A stretch of 62,518 nt of DNA from Rhodobacteraceae bacterium Alg231-04 (GCA_900143635.1 FREY01000016.1:27-62544), one strand, 5' to 3'. Positions 24,985 to 34,060 are shown, numbered from the stretch's first letter. Program-made: numbers and translations. Notes: generated by a model from the sequence alone, not told the origin.

Positions 24985-25781
24985 TAACTGGCGCCGGCGG
25001 GCATCTCGGCCGGAAACTCTTCGACCATTTGGCGGAGCTTCCCGGCTTCACTGTCAGCGGACTGGACCTGCGCCCCGTTGACCATCCAGGCATTCATATC
25101 GCTGACTTCGCCGCAGAGCCGCTCTGGGCAAAACATTTGGCGGGTGTGGATGTCGTGGTACATCTCGCCGGCGACCGGGAGCCCACGGCGTCCTGGGAAT
25201 CCAGCATCCGCAACAACATGGAAGCCACGCTCGCTCTTTATCATCACGCCATTGAAAAAGGCGTGTCGCGTGTTGTACTCGCCAGTTCAAATTGGGTCCA
25301 AGGTGACAAACGTTTCACGAATGACCGTCTGAACAGTCAAACACCGCCCGGCCCCGTAAATGCCTACGGTGCATCGAAGCTTTTCTGCGAACAAACAGGC
25401 AAGTATTTTGCCGAACATATGGGGCTATCTGTCATCTGCCTCCGGATTGGCTGGACCCAATGGACGCACGGAAACCAGCCTGGCCCGCATATGGCCATGG
25501 GCAGGTGGGGTCAGGAAATGTGGCTCAGTGACAGAGACTTCTTGTCCGGAATGACGGCCGCCGTGACAGCCCGGGATGTGACTTATGCGGCGCTCAATCT
25601 TATGTCTGACAACCCGGGAATGCGCTGGGATATCGATGAAACCACAAGGATCATCGGATATCGGGCGCAGGATGGCGCACCAGCTCAGGTTGGCATGGCC
25701 ACGCGCTTAAAAAGTGGTCTCAAGAGGCTGCTGTGCCAAGTTGTTCCCCGACGGGCTGAACAATCATTCCCTGATTGGTAA
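24972..25781 (+). CDS. NAD-dependent epimerase/dehydratase family, uronate dehydrogenase-like
   Basis: 269 residues from the ATG at 24972 (24976 is out of frame). Extended-SDR features are VTGAGGHLG (residues 5-13), HLAGD, LASSN and YGASK with Y132 and K136. The ASSNWVQG and LRIGWTQ regions resemble uronate dehydrogenases, which oxidise uronates to aldarolactones with NAD. If so, the second sugar operon may handle a uronic acid. The C-terminal 30 residues are basic and not conserved in that family. Confidence 0.75.
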   Translation: MHVLVTGAGGHLGRKLFDHLAELPGFTVSGLDLRPVDHPGIHIADFAAEPLWAKHLAGVDVVVHLAGDREPTASWESSIRNNMEATLALYHHAIEKGVSRVVLASSNWVQGDKRFTNDRLNSQTPPGPVNAYGASKLFCEQTGKYFAEHMGLSVICLRIGWTQWTHGNQPGPHMAMGRWGQEMWLSDRDFLSGMTAAVTARDVTYAALNLMSDNPGMRWDIDETTRIIGYRAQDGAPAQVGMATRLKSGLKRLLCQVVPRRAEQSFPDW

Positions 25782-25862
25782 TTCACGGTGCAACTGGAAT
25801 TGACAAACTATCAGGATGAAGCGCCTTCAAATATGGTTTTTATCTACCCGTAGGCCGAGAGA

Positions 25863-26080
25863 GGGCGTTGTTACATAACTCTGGCCTCAAAGGATCCATA
25901 TCACGAAACCATGTGGTTAATCGGGGCAGATGAGTAAGCCCACACCTGCCCGCTATGCTGCGCAGTCTGGCAAACGCGGCCGACAGCAGACCTATAGTGA
26001 TACCGGCATCCAGAGGTGCCTGACGATGAAGGTGCTGTTTGGCATGTCGCTGCGCCAGAGTGAGCCAGTGAGGCGACACG
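25863..26080 (+). mobile_element. IS5-family remnant with internally deleted transposase start
   Basis: It begins GGGCGTTGTTACATAACTC, nearly the terminus of the element at 501-519, in the opposite orientation. The leader and transposase start follow (ATG at 25930, MSKPTPARYAAQ), but the 40 or so residues between the start and the GRPGRPP region are cut down, and the frame loses similarity after about MKVLFGMSLRQ. The remnant stops just short of the sulfatase stop at 26112. It does not encode a working transposase. Confidence 0.75.
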
Positions 26081-26111
26081 CGTTCGAAATCCGCGCGTGT
26101 CGGCCATCCGC

Positions 26112-27755
26112 TCAGGACGCTTTGCCCCTGCCCTGTTCCTCTGCTTTGGCCTCGCGCAAGACGTCGTTGAGTTCGGCCTCGCTCCGGTAACCGATCAGGA
26201 TGCCGGCCTTGGCCTCTCCGTGTTTGGTGTCGCGGCTGGCAATCCATTCGTCCGATCGGGTCGTGCGCTGAGAGGTCCGCCGTGTCCAGTCAAAGAAAAG
26301 CCGCTCCATCCGGGCGACTTCGCCTGCGTAGGCGGGATCATCGCCAACATCGGTCAACTCGTCAGGATCGGTCTGCAGATCAAAGAGCATTGGCCGGAAC
26401 CCTTCGGCAAAGACATATTTCCAGCGCCCATCGAAGAGCATTGTCAGCTTTGCGTCCCTGATCTCGACACCCAGCCTGCGGCGGACGTCGCGCATTGAAT
26501 AATCGTACTCAGACACAGCGACCTGACGCAAAGCCTCGGTCTGACCGTGCAGGATTGGCAGTAGCGACGCGCCTTCAAGGATATGAGGGGCAGGTTCACC
26601 CTCAAAATAGTCGAGGAATGTCGGCACAAGGTCGATTGCCTCGACGAGGGCCGGTGATTTCATCCCCCTGGTGGCGTCGGCCTCAGACGAGGGGTCGACA
26701 ACGATGAGCGGAATGCGGGCCGACGCATCGTGGAACAACTCCTTCTCGCCCATCCAGTGATCGCCGAGGTAGTCGCCGTGATCAGAGGTGAAGACGATCA
26801 TGGTTTCATCCATGAGGCCCTGTTCCTCAAGGAACGCCATGAGGCGGCCCATCTGGTCGTCGATCTGCTTGATCAGACCCATGTAGGCCGTCAGCACCCG
26901 GGTTCGGGTGTCATCGTCCGAAAATGCTCGGCTGACCCGTTCCTCCATAAAGGCACCATAGACGGGGTGCGGATCGACGCGCTCGTCCTCGTTGCGCACC
27001 GGGTCCAGATGCGTTTCCGGGCCATACATGTCGTGATAGGGGGCCGGCACGATATAGGGCCAGTGCGGCTTGATATAACTCAGGTGCAGGCACCAGGGCG
27101 TGTCGCCCGCTTGGCGGATAAAATCCATCGCCCGCCCGGTGATATATGGCGTCTCGCTTTCCTCGTCGGCGGCGCGGGCAGGCTTGTCGGCATTGTCCAT
27201 GAACCAGCCGCTGAGGATATTGCCATCCTCGTCCTCTGCGCTGTTGGCGACACTGTCCCAGGGGTTTTCGTCCGGCCAGCCGCGTTCCTTCATAAAACTA
27301 TCGTAGGCTTCGTTGTGCGGATAGCGCGGACCGTTCGGATGGAGCCCGTCCTCGCGCTCAAAAGGTTCGAACCCGCATTCGGACACCAGCGCGCCAATGT
27401 CGCTGCCGGGGGCGAGGCCAAGCCTCTTCATGCCTTCCACATCCGCCGTCATATGGGTTTTGCCGCAGAGTGCTGTGCGAACACCAAGCGGGCGCAGGTG
27501 GTCGCCCAGCGTCATCTCTCCGACCTTGAGCGGGATGCCGTTCCAGGTGGAGCCGTGCGAGCTGGCATAGCGCCCGGTGTAGAATGACATCCGCGACGGG
27601 CCGCAGATCGGCGACTGGACATAGGCGCGGTCGAAGGAAACGCCGCGCGCGGCAAGTCGGTCAATATTTGGTGTGTGCAGGTGCGGATGCCCGGTGCAGG
27701 ACAAATAGTCCCAACGCAGTTGGTCGCACATGATGAAGAGAACGTTCTTGGGCAT
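26112..27755 (-). CDS. Formylglycine sulfatase / phosphonate monoester hydrolase-type enzyme
   Basis: 547 residues, alkaline-phosphatase superfamily. The CGPSR box at residues 51-55 is the CxPxR site whose Cys is converted to formylglycine. Metal ligands include D11-Q12 (MCDQLRWD) and the TSDHGDYLGDH stretch. The DQ pair and the EYDYSMRDV region recall phosphonate monoester hydrolases and choline sulfatases, so the leaving group could be sulfate or a phosphonate ester. No signal peptide is visible, so it acts in the cytoplasm on something imported by the adjacent TRAP system. No maturing enzyme (FGE or anSME) is encoded here. Confidence 0.88.
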   Translation of the reverse strand: MPKNVLFIMCDQLRWDYLSCTGHPHLHTPNIDRLAARGVSFDRAYVQSPICGPSRMSFYTGRYASSHGSTWNGIPLKVGEMTLGDHLRPLGVRTALCGKTHMTADVEGMKRLGLAPGSDIGALVSECGFEPFEREDGLHPNGPRYPHNEAYDSFMKERGWPDENPWDSVANSAEDEDGNILSGWFMDNADKPARAADEESETPYITGRAMDFIRQAGDTPWCLHLSYIKPHWPYIVPAPYHDMYGPETHLDPVRNEDERVDPHPVYGAFMEERVSRAFSDDDTRTRVLTAYMGLIKQIDDQMGRLMAFLEEQGLMDETMIVFTSDHGDYLGDHWMGEKELFHDASARIPLIVVDPSSEADATRGMKSPALVEAIDLVPTFLDYFEGEPAPHILEGASLLPILHGQTEALRQVAVSEYDYSMRDVRRRLGVEIRDAKLTMLFDGRWKYVFAEGFRPMLFDLQTDPDELTDVGDDPAYAGEVARMERLFFDWTRRTSQRTTRSDEWIASRDTKHGEAKAGILIGYRSEAELNDVLREAKAEEQGRGKAS

Positions 27756-27777
27756 AGTCCGGCACCATCCAGATCGT

Positions 27778-27801
27778 GGCCGGGGCTCGAAAGCCCCGGC
27801 C
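27778..27801 (-). terminator. Intercistronic hairpin after the TAXI binding-protein gene
   Basis: GGCCGGGGCT (27778-27787) and AGCCCCGGCC (27792-27801) form a perfect 10-bp stem with a 4-nt loop. It lies between the stop of the leftward TAXI gene and the start of the sulfatase gene and has no T run. Confidence 0.75.
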
Positions 27802-27809
27802 GGGGTCAG

Positions 27810-28841
27810 TTACATACGGGCAACATCGGGGATTTCGACATTCATTTCCTCGAGCGCGCGCAGCGCCCCCGGATGCAGCGGCATGTTGAGGTCCTTCACG
27901 GCCGCGTCGGGGTTGATAGCAGTGAGCCAGGGTGCCCCGTCGCGCATCATTTCCACACCGTTGAAGAAGGACTTGGTCATCGCATAGATCATGTCCTCGT
28001 CCGCGGCTTCGTTGGTCACAATGCCAACCGTTACGCGCAGCGTCGTCGCGTCGCCTTCGTTGACCTGGTTTTTGCCATAGATCCCCGCGGGAAGCGTTCC
28101 AAGGCCGAAGCCGGGACGGTTTGCCAGCGCCTTGACGGCTTCGGAGTCCAGTAGATCGTCCGGAATGCCAAGGAAGCGGATCCGGTTGGTCACGGCGATC
28201 TGGGTCAGCACCGGGCTCGGGGCGTTGGTCGGGTTGCAGTAAACATCGAGATTACCGTCCTGGAACGCCGCCGCCGCCGCATCCCAGCCGAGTTTCACTG
28301 CCTCATAATCAGTGCCTTCCTCCAGGCCGGCCACAGCCTTGAACAGCCGTGCCATCGTGGCATAGGCAGCGCCGCCCGGCGGTCCAAGGAAGACCCGCTT
28401 GCCCTTGACTTGGTCAAGGGACGTGATGCCCGAGGATTCATAGGTGGCAATGTGGTAGACGCCCATCGGGAAGTTGAGCACGGTACGCAGCTTCTTGGCG
28501 AGTTCCGGCGCTTGATCGATCTTTGCGAACATCGCCCGCTGATTGGACATCAGCGCGTGCAGTGCGGGCGAGGACATGCAGAACGCGGTCTTGCCCATCG
28601 CCACTTCCAGCACGTGACGGGTGGCCGCGCCGGTCGCGTTGACCTGGATCTCGTAGTCGGGTTGGTCGCTATTGATGATGTTGGCGAACGTCGTCATCAC
28701 AAGGTTCGGGCTGGTGCCTGGCCCGAGTGTCGACATGCGCAGCAGTTCCTTGGCCCGCGCGGCGCGCGGCAACATGCTGAGTGCGGTGGCGGCAGCGGTG
28801 CCCGCCAGCAGGGAACGACGGTTGAGTCTGGTGGTAGTCAT
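27810..28841 (-). CDS. TRAP transporter TAXI-family solute-binding protein
   Basis: 343 residues. The N-terminus TRLNRRSLLAGTAAATAL, with cleavage near RAARA, is a Tat signal. The mature protein is of the TAXI (TRAP-associated extracytoplasmic immunogenic) type: GPGTSPNLVMTTFANIIN, then NATGAATRHVLEVAMGKTAF and GKRVFLGPPGGAAY. It delivers its ligand to the fused permease encoded upstream. With the sulfatase next in line, an anionic ester is a reasonable ligand guess. Confidence 0.9.
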   Translation of the reverse strand: MTTTRLNRRSLLAGTAAATALSMLPRAARAKELLRMSTLGPGTSPNLVMTTFANIINSDQPDYEIQVNATGAATRHVLEVAMGKTAFCMSSPALHALMSNQRAMFAKIDQAPELAKKLRTVLNFPMGVYHIATYESSGITSLDQVKGKRVFLGPPGGAAYATMARLFKAVAGLEEGTDYEAVKLGWDAAAAAFQDGNLDVYCNPTNAPSPVLTQIAVTNRIRFLGIPDDLLDSEAVKALANRPGFGLGTLPAGIYGKNQVNEGDATTLRVTVGIVTNEAADEDMIYAMTKSFFNGVEMMRDGAPWLTAINPDAAVKDLNMPLHPGALRALEEMNVEIPDVARM

Positions 28842-28862
28842 GGTGAGGTTTCCTCCTTGCCT

Positions 28863-30725
28863 CTAGGTAGTGGGGTTGGCGGTTGTCAGGACCAACCGGT
28901 CGAAGAACATCAGGGCCACGGTGGCGACTGTTGCGGCCCAGGCAATGATCGGTCCGAAGAAAATCAGCGCGGCGGCCAGCCCCAGCCCTACGGGAACCAT
29001 GTAAGCTTTGCCGCGACGCGGATAGCAGGCCCGTGAGATCAGGATCGTGGCAAGCATCACGAAAAGGAACGACTGAGCCGACTCGCTCAGGTCATAGCCC
29101 GTCCCGAGAAGCAGTGCGGGCTGATAGACGAAGGCGAAGGGGATCACGAAGCCCGGCAGCGCAAGCCTCGATGCTTCCACCGCGGTGACCATCGGGCCGG
29201 CACCGGCGATTGGCGCGGCTGCAAAAGCAGCCAGGGCCACCGGCGGTGTAATCGCCGACAGGACGCCGAAATAGAGCACGAACATATGGGTGTGAACGAT
29301 CGGCACGCCCAGCTTCTGCAGCGATGGGCCCATCACCAGAACAATGACCAGATAGGCCGGCACGGTCGGCATGCCCATGCCCAGCAACAGGCAGGCCGCA
29401 GCCATCAGGATCAGCGACAGGATCAACTGATCATCTGCGAGGCTCGACAGCAAGGTGGCAAAGCGCAGGCCCACGCCGGTCAGGTTCAGCACGCCGATTA
29501 CAATCCCAACGGCGCCGACGATCACCACCAGCTGCGCCGATATCAGGCCAGCGGATTGGAAGAACCTAAGCCAGGCCTTGCCATTTGTGAGCAGGTCCGG
29601 GCGGATGGCAAAGCCCAGGACAGCAGCCAGGGCAACACCAACAAAGCCCGCATAGGCCGGTGAGGATCCACCAACCATAGTCACCACGATGCCAGCGAGA
29701 GAGAGCACAAAGATCCCCATCTGCGTCAGTTCGCGCCAGTTGAACGAGATATTGGGGCGCGGTTCTTCGACCAGATCCATGTTTCGCGCCGCGCTGGAAA
29801 TCGCGACGAAAAGGCCGCCGTAATACAGCAGCGCGGGCACAGCCGCCGCCGCGCAGATGGTCAGGTAAGGCATGCTGGTGACGTCAGCCATGATAAAGGC
29901 CACAGCGCCCATGATCGGCGGCGTGATCTGGCCGCCGCTGGAGGCTGCGGATTCGACGGCGCCTGCAAACCGCGGCGAGAACCCGCGCTTTTTGATCAGC
30001 GGAATTGTGATGACGCCGGTGCCCACCACATTGGCCACCGCGCTGCCCGAGATCGTCCCGAACAAACCACTCGCCACTGTTGCAGCCGCCGCAGGGCCCG
30101 ACCGCATCCTTCCCGTAGCTGCCAGTGCCAGACGGACAAGCACCTGATCGATGGCAAGCAATTCAAGAAGCGCTCCGAAGACGATGAAGATCAGAATGGT
30201 CGAAACAACCGTGGACATCGGGCGGCCAAAAACACCGTCGAAGGAATACCAAAGGACGGTCATCAACTCCTCGGCGGAGATCCCGGCATGCCGGAGGAAG
30301 CCAGGCGCCAGATGCCCGAAGGCACCATAGGCGAGCAGCACACCTGCCACCAATGCCATGACCAGACCAACGGACCGCCTGGTAAGCTCGATCACCGCTA
30401 TGAGGCCGAGAATGCCCATCCAGATATCGGTCTGGGTCAGGAAATACAGTCCCGTCTCGATTTCTTCGGCTGCTTTAAAATATTGATAGACCGCAAGCGA
30501 TAATGCGACCGCAGCCCCGATCAGAAGGCCTCTGTCTGCCACTCCGCGGGTTCTGGCCAGGCTGCTTAATACAATGAGCAGCCCCCCAGCCAGCAACATC
30601 CCCACACGCAGGTAGGAATCCGAGAATACGCCAAACAGTGAGACGTAGAAGACGACAGAAATCACGGCGATCGAAAGCGCGGTCACGACGTAATTCAGGT
30701 ATGAGACTCTATTGAGTTCCGGCAC
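28863..30725 (-). CDS. TRAP transporter fused permease (4TM-12TM)
   Basis: 620 residues from a GTG at 30725 preceded by GGGAGGG; longer frames to 30815 lack a ribosome site. The N-terminal part (to about residue 170) corresponds to DctQ and the rest to DctM, as is usual for TAXI systems. Family stretches are GLFGTISGSAVANVVGTGVI, ESAASSGGQITPPIMGAVAF and GMGMPTVPAYLVIVLVMGP. It is the first gene of the leftward permease-TAXI-sulfatase operon. Confidence 0.92.
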   Translation of the reverse strand: MPELNRVSYLNYVVTALSIAVISVVFYVSLFGVFSDSYLRVGMLLAGGLLIVLSSLARTRGVADRGLLIGAAVALSLAVYQYFKAAEEIETGLYFLTQTDIWMGILGLIAVIELTRRSVGLVMALVAGVLLAYGAFGHLAPGFLRHAGISAEELMTVLWYSFDGVFGRPMSTVVSTILIFIVFGALLELLAIDQVLVRLALAATGRMRSGPAAAATVASGLFGTISGSAVANVVGTGVITIPLIKKRGFSPRFAGAVESAASSGGQITPPIMGAVAFIMADVTSMPYLTICAAAAVPALLYYGGLFVAISSAARNMDLVEEPRPNISFNWRELTQMGIFVLSLAGIVVTMVGGSSPAYAGFVGVALAAVLGFAIRPDLLTNGKAWLRFFQSAGLISAQLVVIVGAVGIVIGVLNLTGVGLRFATLLSSLADDQLILSLILMAAACLLLGMGMPTVPAYLVIVLVMGPSLQKLGVPIVHTHMFVLYFGVLSAITPPVALAAFAAAPIAGAGPMVTAVEASRLALPGFVIPFAFVYQPALLLGTGYDLSESAQSFLFVMLATILISRACYPRRGKAYMVPVGLGLAAALIFFGPIIAWAATVATVALMFFDRLVLTTANPTT

Positions 30726-30852
30726 ATTTCCCTCCCTTTCGCATCCGCTTGCGGACCACTCCCATTTCATGTCCGCGCGGGATGCTTTCGAATAAAACTT
30801 GACTGTCCCATGCATTTTTGTCGACAGTGCGTTTCACTAGGTAAAATCAGCT
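30726..30852. promoter_or_regulatory. Divergent promoter region between TRAP permease and IclR regulator
   Basis: 127 bp hold the promoters of both directions. TTTTTGTCGACAGTGCGTTT (about 30815-30834) contains the small palindrome TGTCGACA, a candidate core for the IclR-type regulator. No clear -35 and -10 pair can be named. Confidence 0.4.
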
Positions 30853-31635
30853 ATGACAAAATTGAATCGTTCTATCGACCGCGGGCTGACAGTACTCGAA
30901 ACTGTTCATGCAGCTGGTGCCATTTCACTGGCGTCCCTTGCTGAGCGGACAGGCCTGCCCAAACCGACGCTGTTGCGTCTCTGCACAACAATGGAAAGGC
31001 GGCGCTGGCTAATGCGCAGAAGCGGCGACGGGTGGTATCAGCTCGGCTCCGCCTTTCCCTCCCTGGGCGGGCTGGCGGATCTGGCCGACCGGTTGGTGGC
31101 GGTCGCGAAGGAAGAGATTGTGCGCCTGTCCGAACAGACCGGGCTGGGGGTCGATCTGGCTGCCGCCATAGGCGAAGGCCGGACCGAAATCGTAGATACA
31201 ACCCGCGTTTTCAAGAAACACGGTGTCTATCCCGATTCCGTCGGGTACCGAGCCTCTCCGATCCTGTCGGCGTTGGGGGCCGCCTATCTGTCAGGCCTCT
31301 CGAAACCGGAGCTGGCTGAGGGGCTGCGGGGACTGGTAGAAAAACTGCCACGTGAAGACGCCGCAGCGGTGCAGCAACTGCCCCAAATCCTGCAGGCCGT
31401 TACCGACAAGGGCTATGCGGCCCGGACGCATGGCCATTGGGGGCGCGCCGTGGACTACGGTGCGCTGCCCTTGGCGATCGCGGTTCCGATTTTGGCAGAC
31501 GGGGAAGCGGTCGGCGCAGTCAACTTGGTCTGGAATGCTGACGACCGGTCCGTGGAGGCTGTTGCCAAAGATTACCTTGCACAGCTTCAACAGGCGGCAA
31601 AAGCCATTGGTCAGGCCTACGCCGATTTCGCCTGA
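30853..31635 (+). CDS. IclR-family transcriptional regulator
   Basis: 260 residues. N-terminal helix-turn-helix (SLASLAERTGLPKPTLLRLC), then the IclR effector domain (VDLAAAIGEGRTEIVDTTRV, ASPILSALGAAYLSGL, IAVPILADGEAVGAVNLVW). It is divergent from the TRAP-sulfatase operon and probably controls it in response to the imported compound or a product. Confidence 0.9.
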   Translation: MTKLNRSIDRGLTVLETVHAAGAISLASLAERTGLPKPTLLRLCTTMERRRWLMRRSGDGWYQLGSAFPSLGGLADLADRLVAVAKEEIVRLSEQTGLGVDLAAAIGEGRTEIVDTTRVFKKHGVYPDSVGYRASPILSALGAAYLSGLSKPELAEGLRGLVEKLPREDAAAVQQLPQILQAVTDKGYAARTHGHWGRAVDYGALPLAIAVPILADGEAVGAVNLVWNADDRSVEAVAKDYLAQLQQAAKAIGQAYADFA

Positions 31636-31669
31636 CGCCCACGTTTGGAAGAGCATCTGTGACGCCGGA

Positions 31670-31975
31670 ATGACAAGTCTCAAATGCAAGATCGAACGCC
31701 CGGTTGCCGACGACGATTCCCGGCTGGTCGGCCCGCCATGGATGAAGGACAGCGACGGTAACGAATCCACGCAATCCACCTATTACCAAACGGTCAATCG
31801 CAACAAACGGTCCGTTGCGGTGAATTTTGCCGATCCTGCAGGCGCCGAGATCATCCGCGACCTCGTCAAGGATGCGGTTGTCTTCGTTGAAAACTTCCGG
31901 CCAGAAACGCTCGACAATTACGGGCTAGGCAACGAAAACCTCAAAGCGCTGGTCGAGCAGGTGCAAAAGAATCGA
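31670..31975 (+). pseudogene. CaiB/BaiF CoA-transferase fragment
   Basis: About 100 codons match the N-terminal third of class III CoA-transferases: KIERPVADDDSRLVGPPWMK, then TYYQTVNRNKRSVAVNFADP and VFVENFRPETLDNYGLG. The first 40 or so residues and the last 250 are missing, and similarity stops near 31965. No ribosome site precedes the first ATG. It is a relic next to the IclR gene and may once have followed the TRAP-sulfatase pathway. Confidence 0.8.
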
Positions 31976-32353
31976 GAGGCATCATGCCGCCATTCGCAGC
32001 ACCCCGCTCCTCTGACTGACGAGCGGGACAAAACGCGAATTCGTCGTGATCACTCCAATGGCTGATTGCGACGCTTTGCGACTGCAGAGAACAGCATCTC
32101 GGGCGTTCACCGGACCTTTGCTGGACAAACGTCTTGGTGTCATGTGCCGTGTGAGTGCAGACATTCCAATCGTTATCCAAAGACTTGGGTCGCGAGATCC
32201 AGCCTGCCAGCTGTCTCTGGTATATTTGTAGATCCGACATTTATTGAAAAATCCTGTCCTGCCCTTAGTGGTGGTTGCTTCGCATAACTCAGGCGACGCA
32301 TCGGAAATGGACCAGCCAAACCCAGCAACCACACGACCACATTCCGGATGGCT
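31976..32353. other. Intergenic stretch without recognisable gene
   Basis: About 380 bp between the CoA-transferase relic and the oxidoreductase gene. Short frames occur on both strands but none shows a family motif, a ribosome site or sensible composition. It probably is decayed DNA. Confidence 0.5.
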
Positions 32354-33673
32354 TCAGGCCTCCTTTCGGTTCTTCCATATTTCCCATCCGATTTTGGCCC
32401 GGGCACCAATTTCCACAAGCGATCGTGGCGGAAGTGGGTTAGGGCTGCCAAGGCTTTCCATGTCAGGGATAAGCACATTGTTGTTTCCACAGGCCTGATC
32501 GGCGACCAGAACTCCGCTTATTGTGCCCTTGGTCACACCGATGCCATTCTGGCAAGCTGCCATCCAAACATTGGGCGCCACATTGCCGAACATGGGCGCG
32601 CCATTTTGGGACATGCAGATGTAGCCAACCCAGGAGTTCTCGAACTCCACGCCTTGCAACTTTGGAAAGCGATCTACAAACAGCTTTCGATGCTGGTGCG
32701 CAATCTTGGCGGTACGCCGAGCCGGGAAATTTTGCTGCATGGACACACGGATATCCTGCCGGATCAAAATGCGACGGTCATTTGTGTATCGCATTGTGAT
32801 GCCGCCAAACCCGTTGGCCGGGGTCAGCCCCCAAGGTTTTTCAACACCAAACGTCTCCTGTTCCTGTGGCGTCAGCGGCCGTGTCAGGCTGGCGCAGAGG
32901 GCCAGATGAACAAATCGGTTTTTGCCGTGACCAAATTGCTCACTGAAACCATTCGCAGCCAGGATCATGCGCGGTGCGCTGATGGAGCCGCCAGAGGTGA
33001 CGGCGCGCACGGATGTCCCGTATTCCAGTGCGGTCACAGCAGAGTTTTCAAAGACAGTCACATTGCCCGGCAGAGTATCGGCCAAGCCGCGTGTAAGTGC
33101 GGCGGGGTTCACCAGAACACAGCCCGGCGTGTAAATCGCGCGGTGGAAGTGGCTTGTGCCCAGCTTGGCCGCGAGCGCTTTTTTGTCCACCCATTCAAAC
33201 GGTTCACCCAAGGCGGTCAGCTCGGCCGCGTAAGGCTCCAGCATGGAATGCGCCCCTTCCGGCGTCACTGCCGCATGATACTTTCCGTCACGCGACCAAT
33301 CACATTGAATGCTGTTTTCAGTGACGATGGCCTCCAGCTCGGCAGTGGCGGCCCGCGCAAGTCGCAAGTAGCGGTGCGACCCCTCAAGCTGATCCAGATC
33401 AGACGACACAGTATGTGGCAGATCGATGATGAACCCTGAGTTACGCCCCGAGGCGTTCTCCCCGCAAATCCCGGCCTCAAGCAATGCGATGCTGTCATCG
33501 GGGCGATTGCGCGCCAGTTGTCGGGCTGCTGCCAGCCCCGCATAGCCTCCGCCGATGACCAGCCAATCAGCCTTGATGTCCGCGTTCAACGCAGCATGAG
33601 GACGGCGGTCTGGTAGGCAGGCGGACCACCCATTGGTTTTGTCATTCTGCGGCAGCCGCGCGATTTTAAGCAT
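32354..33673 (-). CDS. FAD-dependent oxidoreductase (DAO family)
   Basis: 439 residues from the ATG at 33673; an ATG at 33688 is also possible. Rossmann motif VIGGGYAGLAAARQLARN near residue 40, then LEAGICGENASGRNSGF, typical of glycine oxidase/DadA-like flavoproteins that oxidise amines or amino acids. The C-terminal part (NSWVGYICMSQNGAPMFG, ACQNGIGVTKG) is of the same family. It overlaps the cupin gene by 8 bp and is divergent from an MttB-type methyltransferase, so a methylated amine or betaine is a plausible substrate. Confidence 0.87.
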   Translation of the reverse strand: MLKIARLPQNDKTNGWSACLPDRRPHAALNADIKADWLVIGGGYAGLAAARQLARNRPDDSIALLEAGICGENASGRNSGFIIDLPHTVSSDLDQLEGSHRYLRLARAATAELEAIVTENSIQCDWSRDGKYHAAVTPEGAHSMLEPYAAELTALGEPFEWVDKKALAAKLGTSHFHRAIYTPGCVLVNPAALTRGLADTLPGNVTVFENSAVTALEYGTSVRAVTSGGSISAPRMILAANGFSEQFGHGKNRFVHLALCASLTRPLTPQEQETFGVEKPWGLTPANGFGGITMRYTNDRRILIRQDIRVSMQQNFPARRTAKIAHQHRKLFVDRFPKLQGVEFENSWVGYICMSQNGAPMFGNVAPNVWMAACQNGIGVTKGTISGVLVADQACGNNNVLIPDMESLGSPNPLPPRSLVEIGARAKIGWEIWKNRKEA

Positions 33674-34031
33674 CTTGCCCGCCCTCACTCTGTGCCCAGT
33701 CTGCGGGCTGGATTGCGTAAAAAATCAGGGCGTCTTCTGCCTCGTACACAACTTCGGTTCCGGCGGGCAGCCAGATGGTATCGCGCGGCCCTGCGACCTG
33801 GTCGCCTGCGCTGGTTTTGACGGTCACTTGGCCCTCAAGCACCAGAATTACCTCGTCATAATGCACGGTCCAGGGAAAGGAGGCATTGGTCAGCCGACCA
33901 AACCCAGCGCCGAGCTTGCTGCCATCATCGGTTCCGCAAAGAGGCGCGGCCTGTGCCTGCTCACCGTGCTCAAACCGCGGTTTGAAATCCAACTTGGCCC
34001 ATTCCATGACGCGGGGCTGTGATTTGCTCAT
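33666..34031 (-). CDS. Cupin-domain protein (EutQ-like)
   Basis: 121 residues from the ATG at 34031, preceded by GGAGGATG. A single cupin barrel is seen: VHYDEVILVLEGQVTVKTSAG and AGPRDTIWLPAGTEVVYEAE. The metal-binding histidines of the first motif are largely absent, as in EutQ-type cupins. It is the first gene of the leftward cupin-oxidoreductase pair. The function is unknown. Confidence 0.8.
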   Translation of the reverse strand: MSKSQPRVMEWAKLDFKPRFEHGEQAQAAPLCGTDDGSKLGAGFGRLTNASFPWTVHYDEVILVLEGQVTVKTSAGDQVAGPRDTIWLPAGTEVVYEAEDALIFYAIQPADWAQSEGGQDA

Positions 34032-34060
34032 GTCATCCTCCAGTGCATGTTCGTGGGAGT

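Noticed and set aside
26730-27587. 285-codon plus-strand frame
   Set aside because: Antisense to the sulfatase gene, without motif or ribosome site.
32348-33439. 363-codon plus-strand frame
   Set aside because: Antisense to the FAD oxidoreductase, which has a clear Rossmann motif; no independent support.
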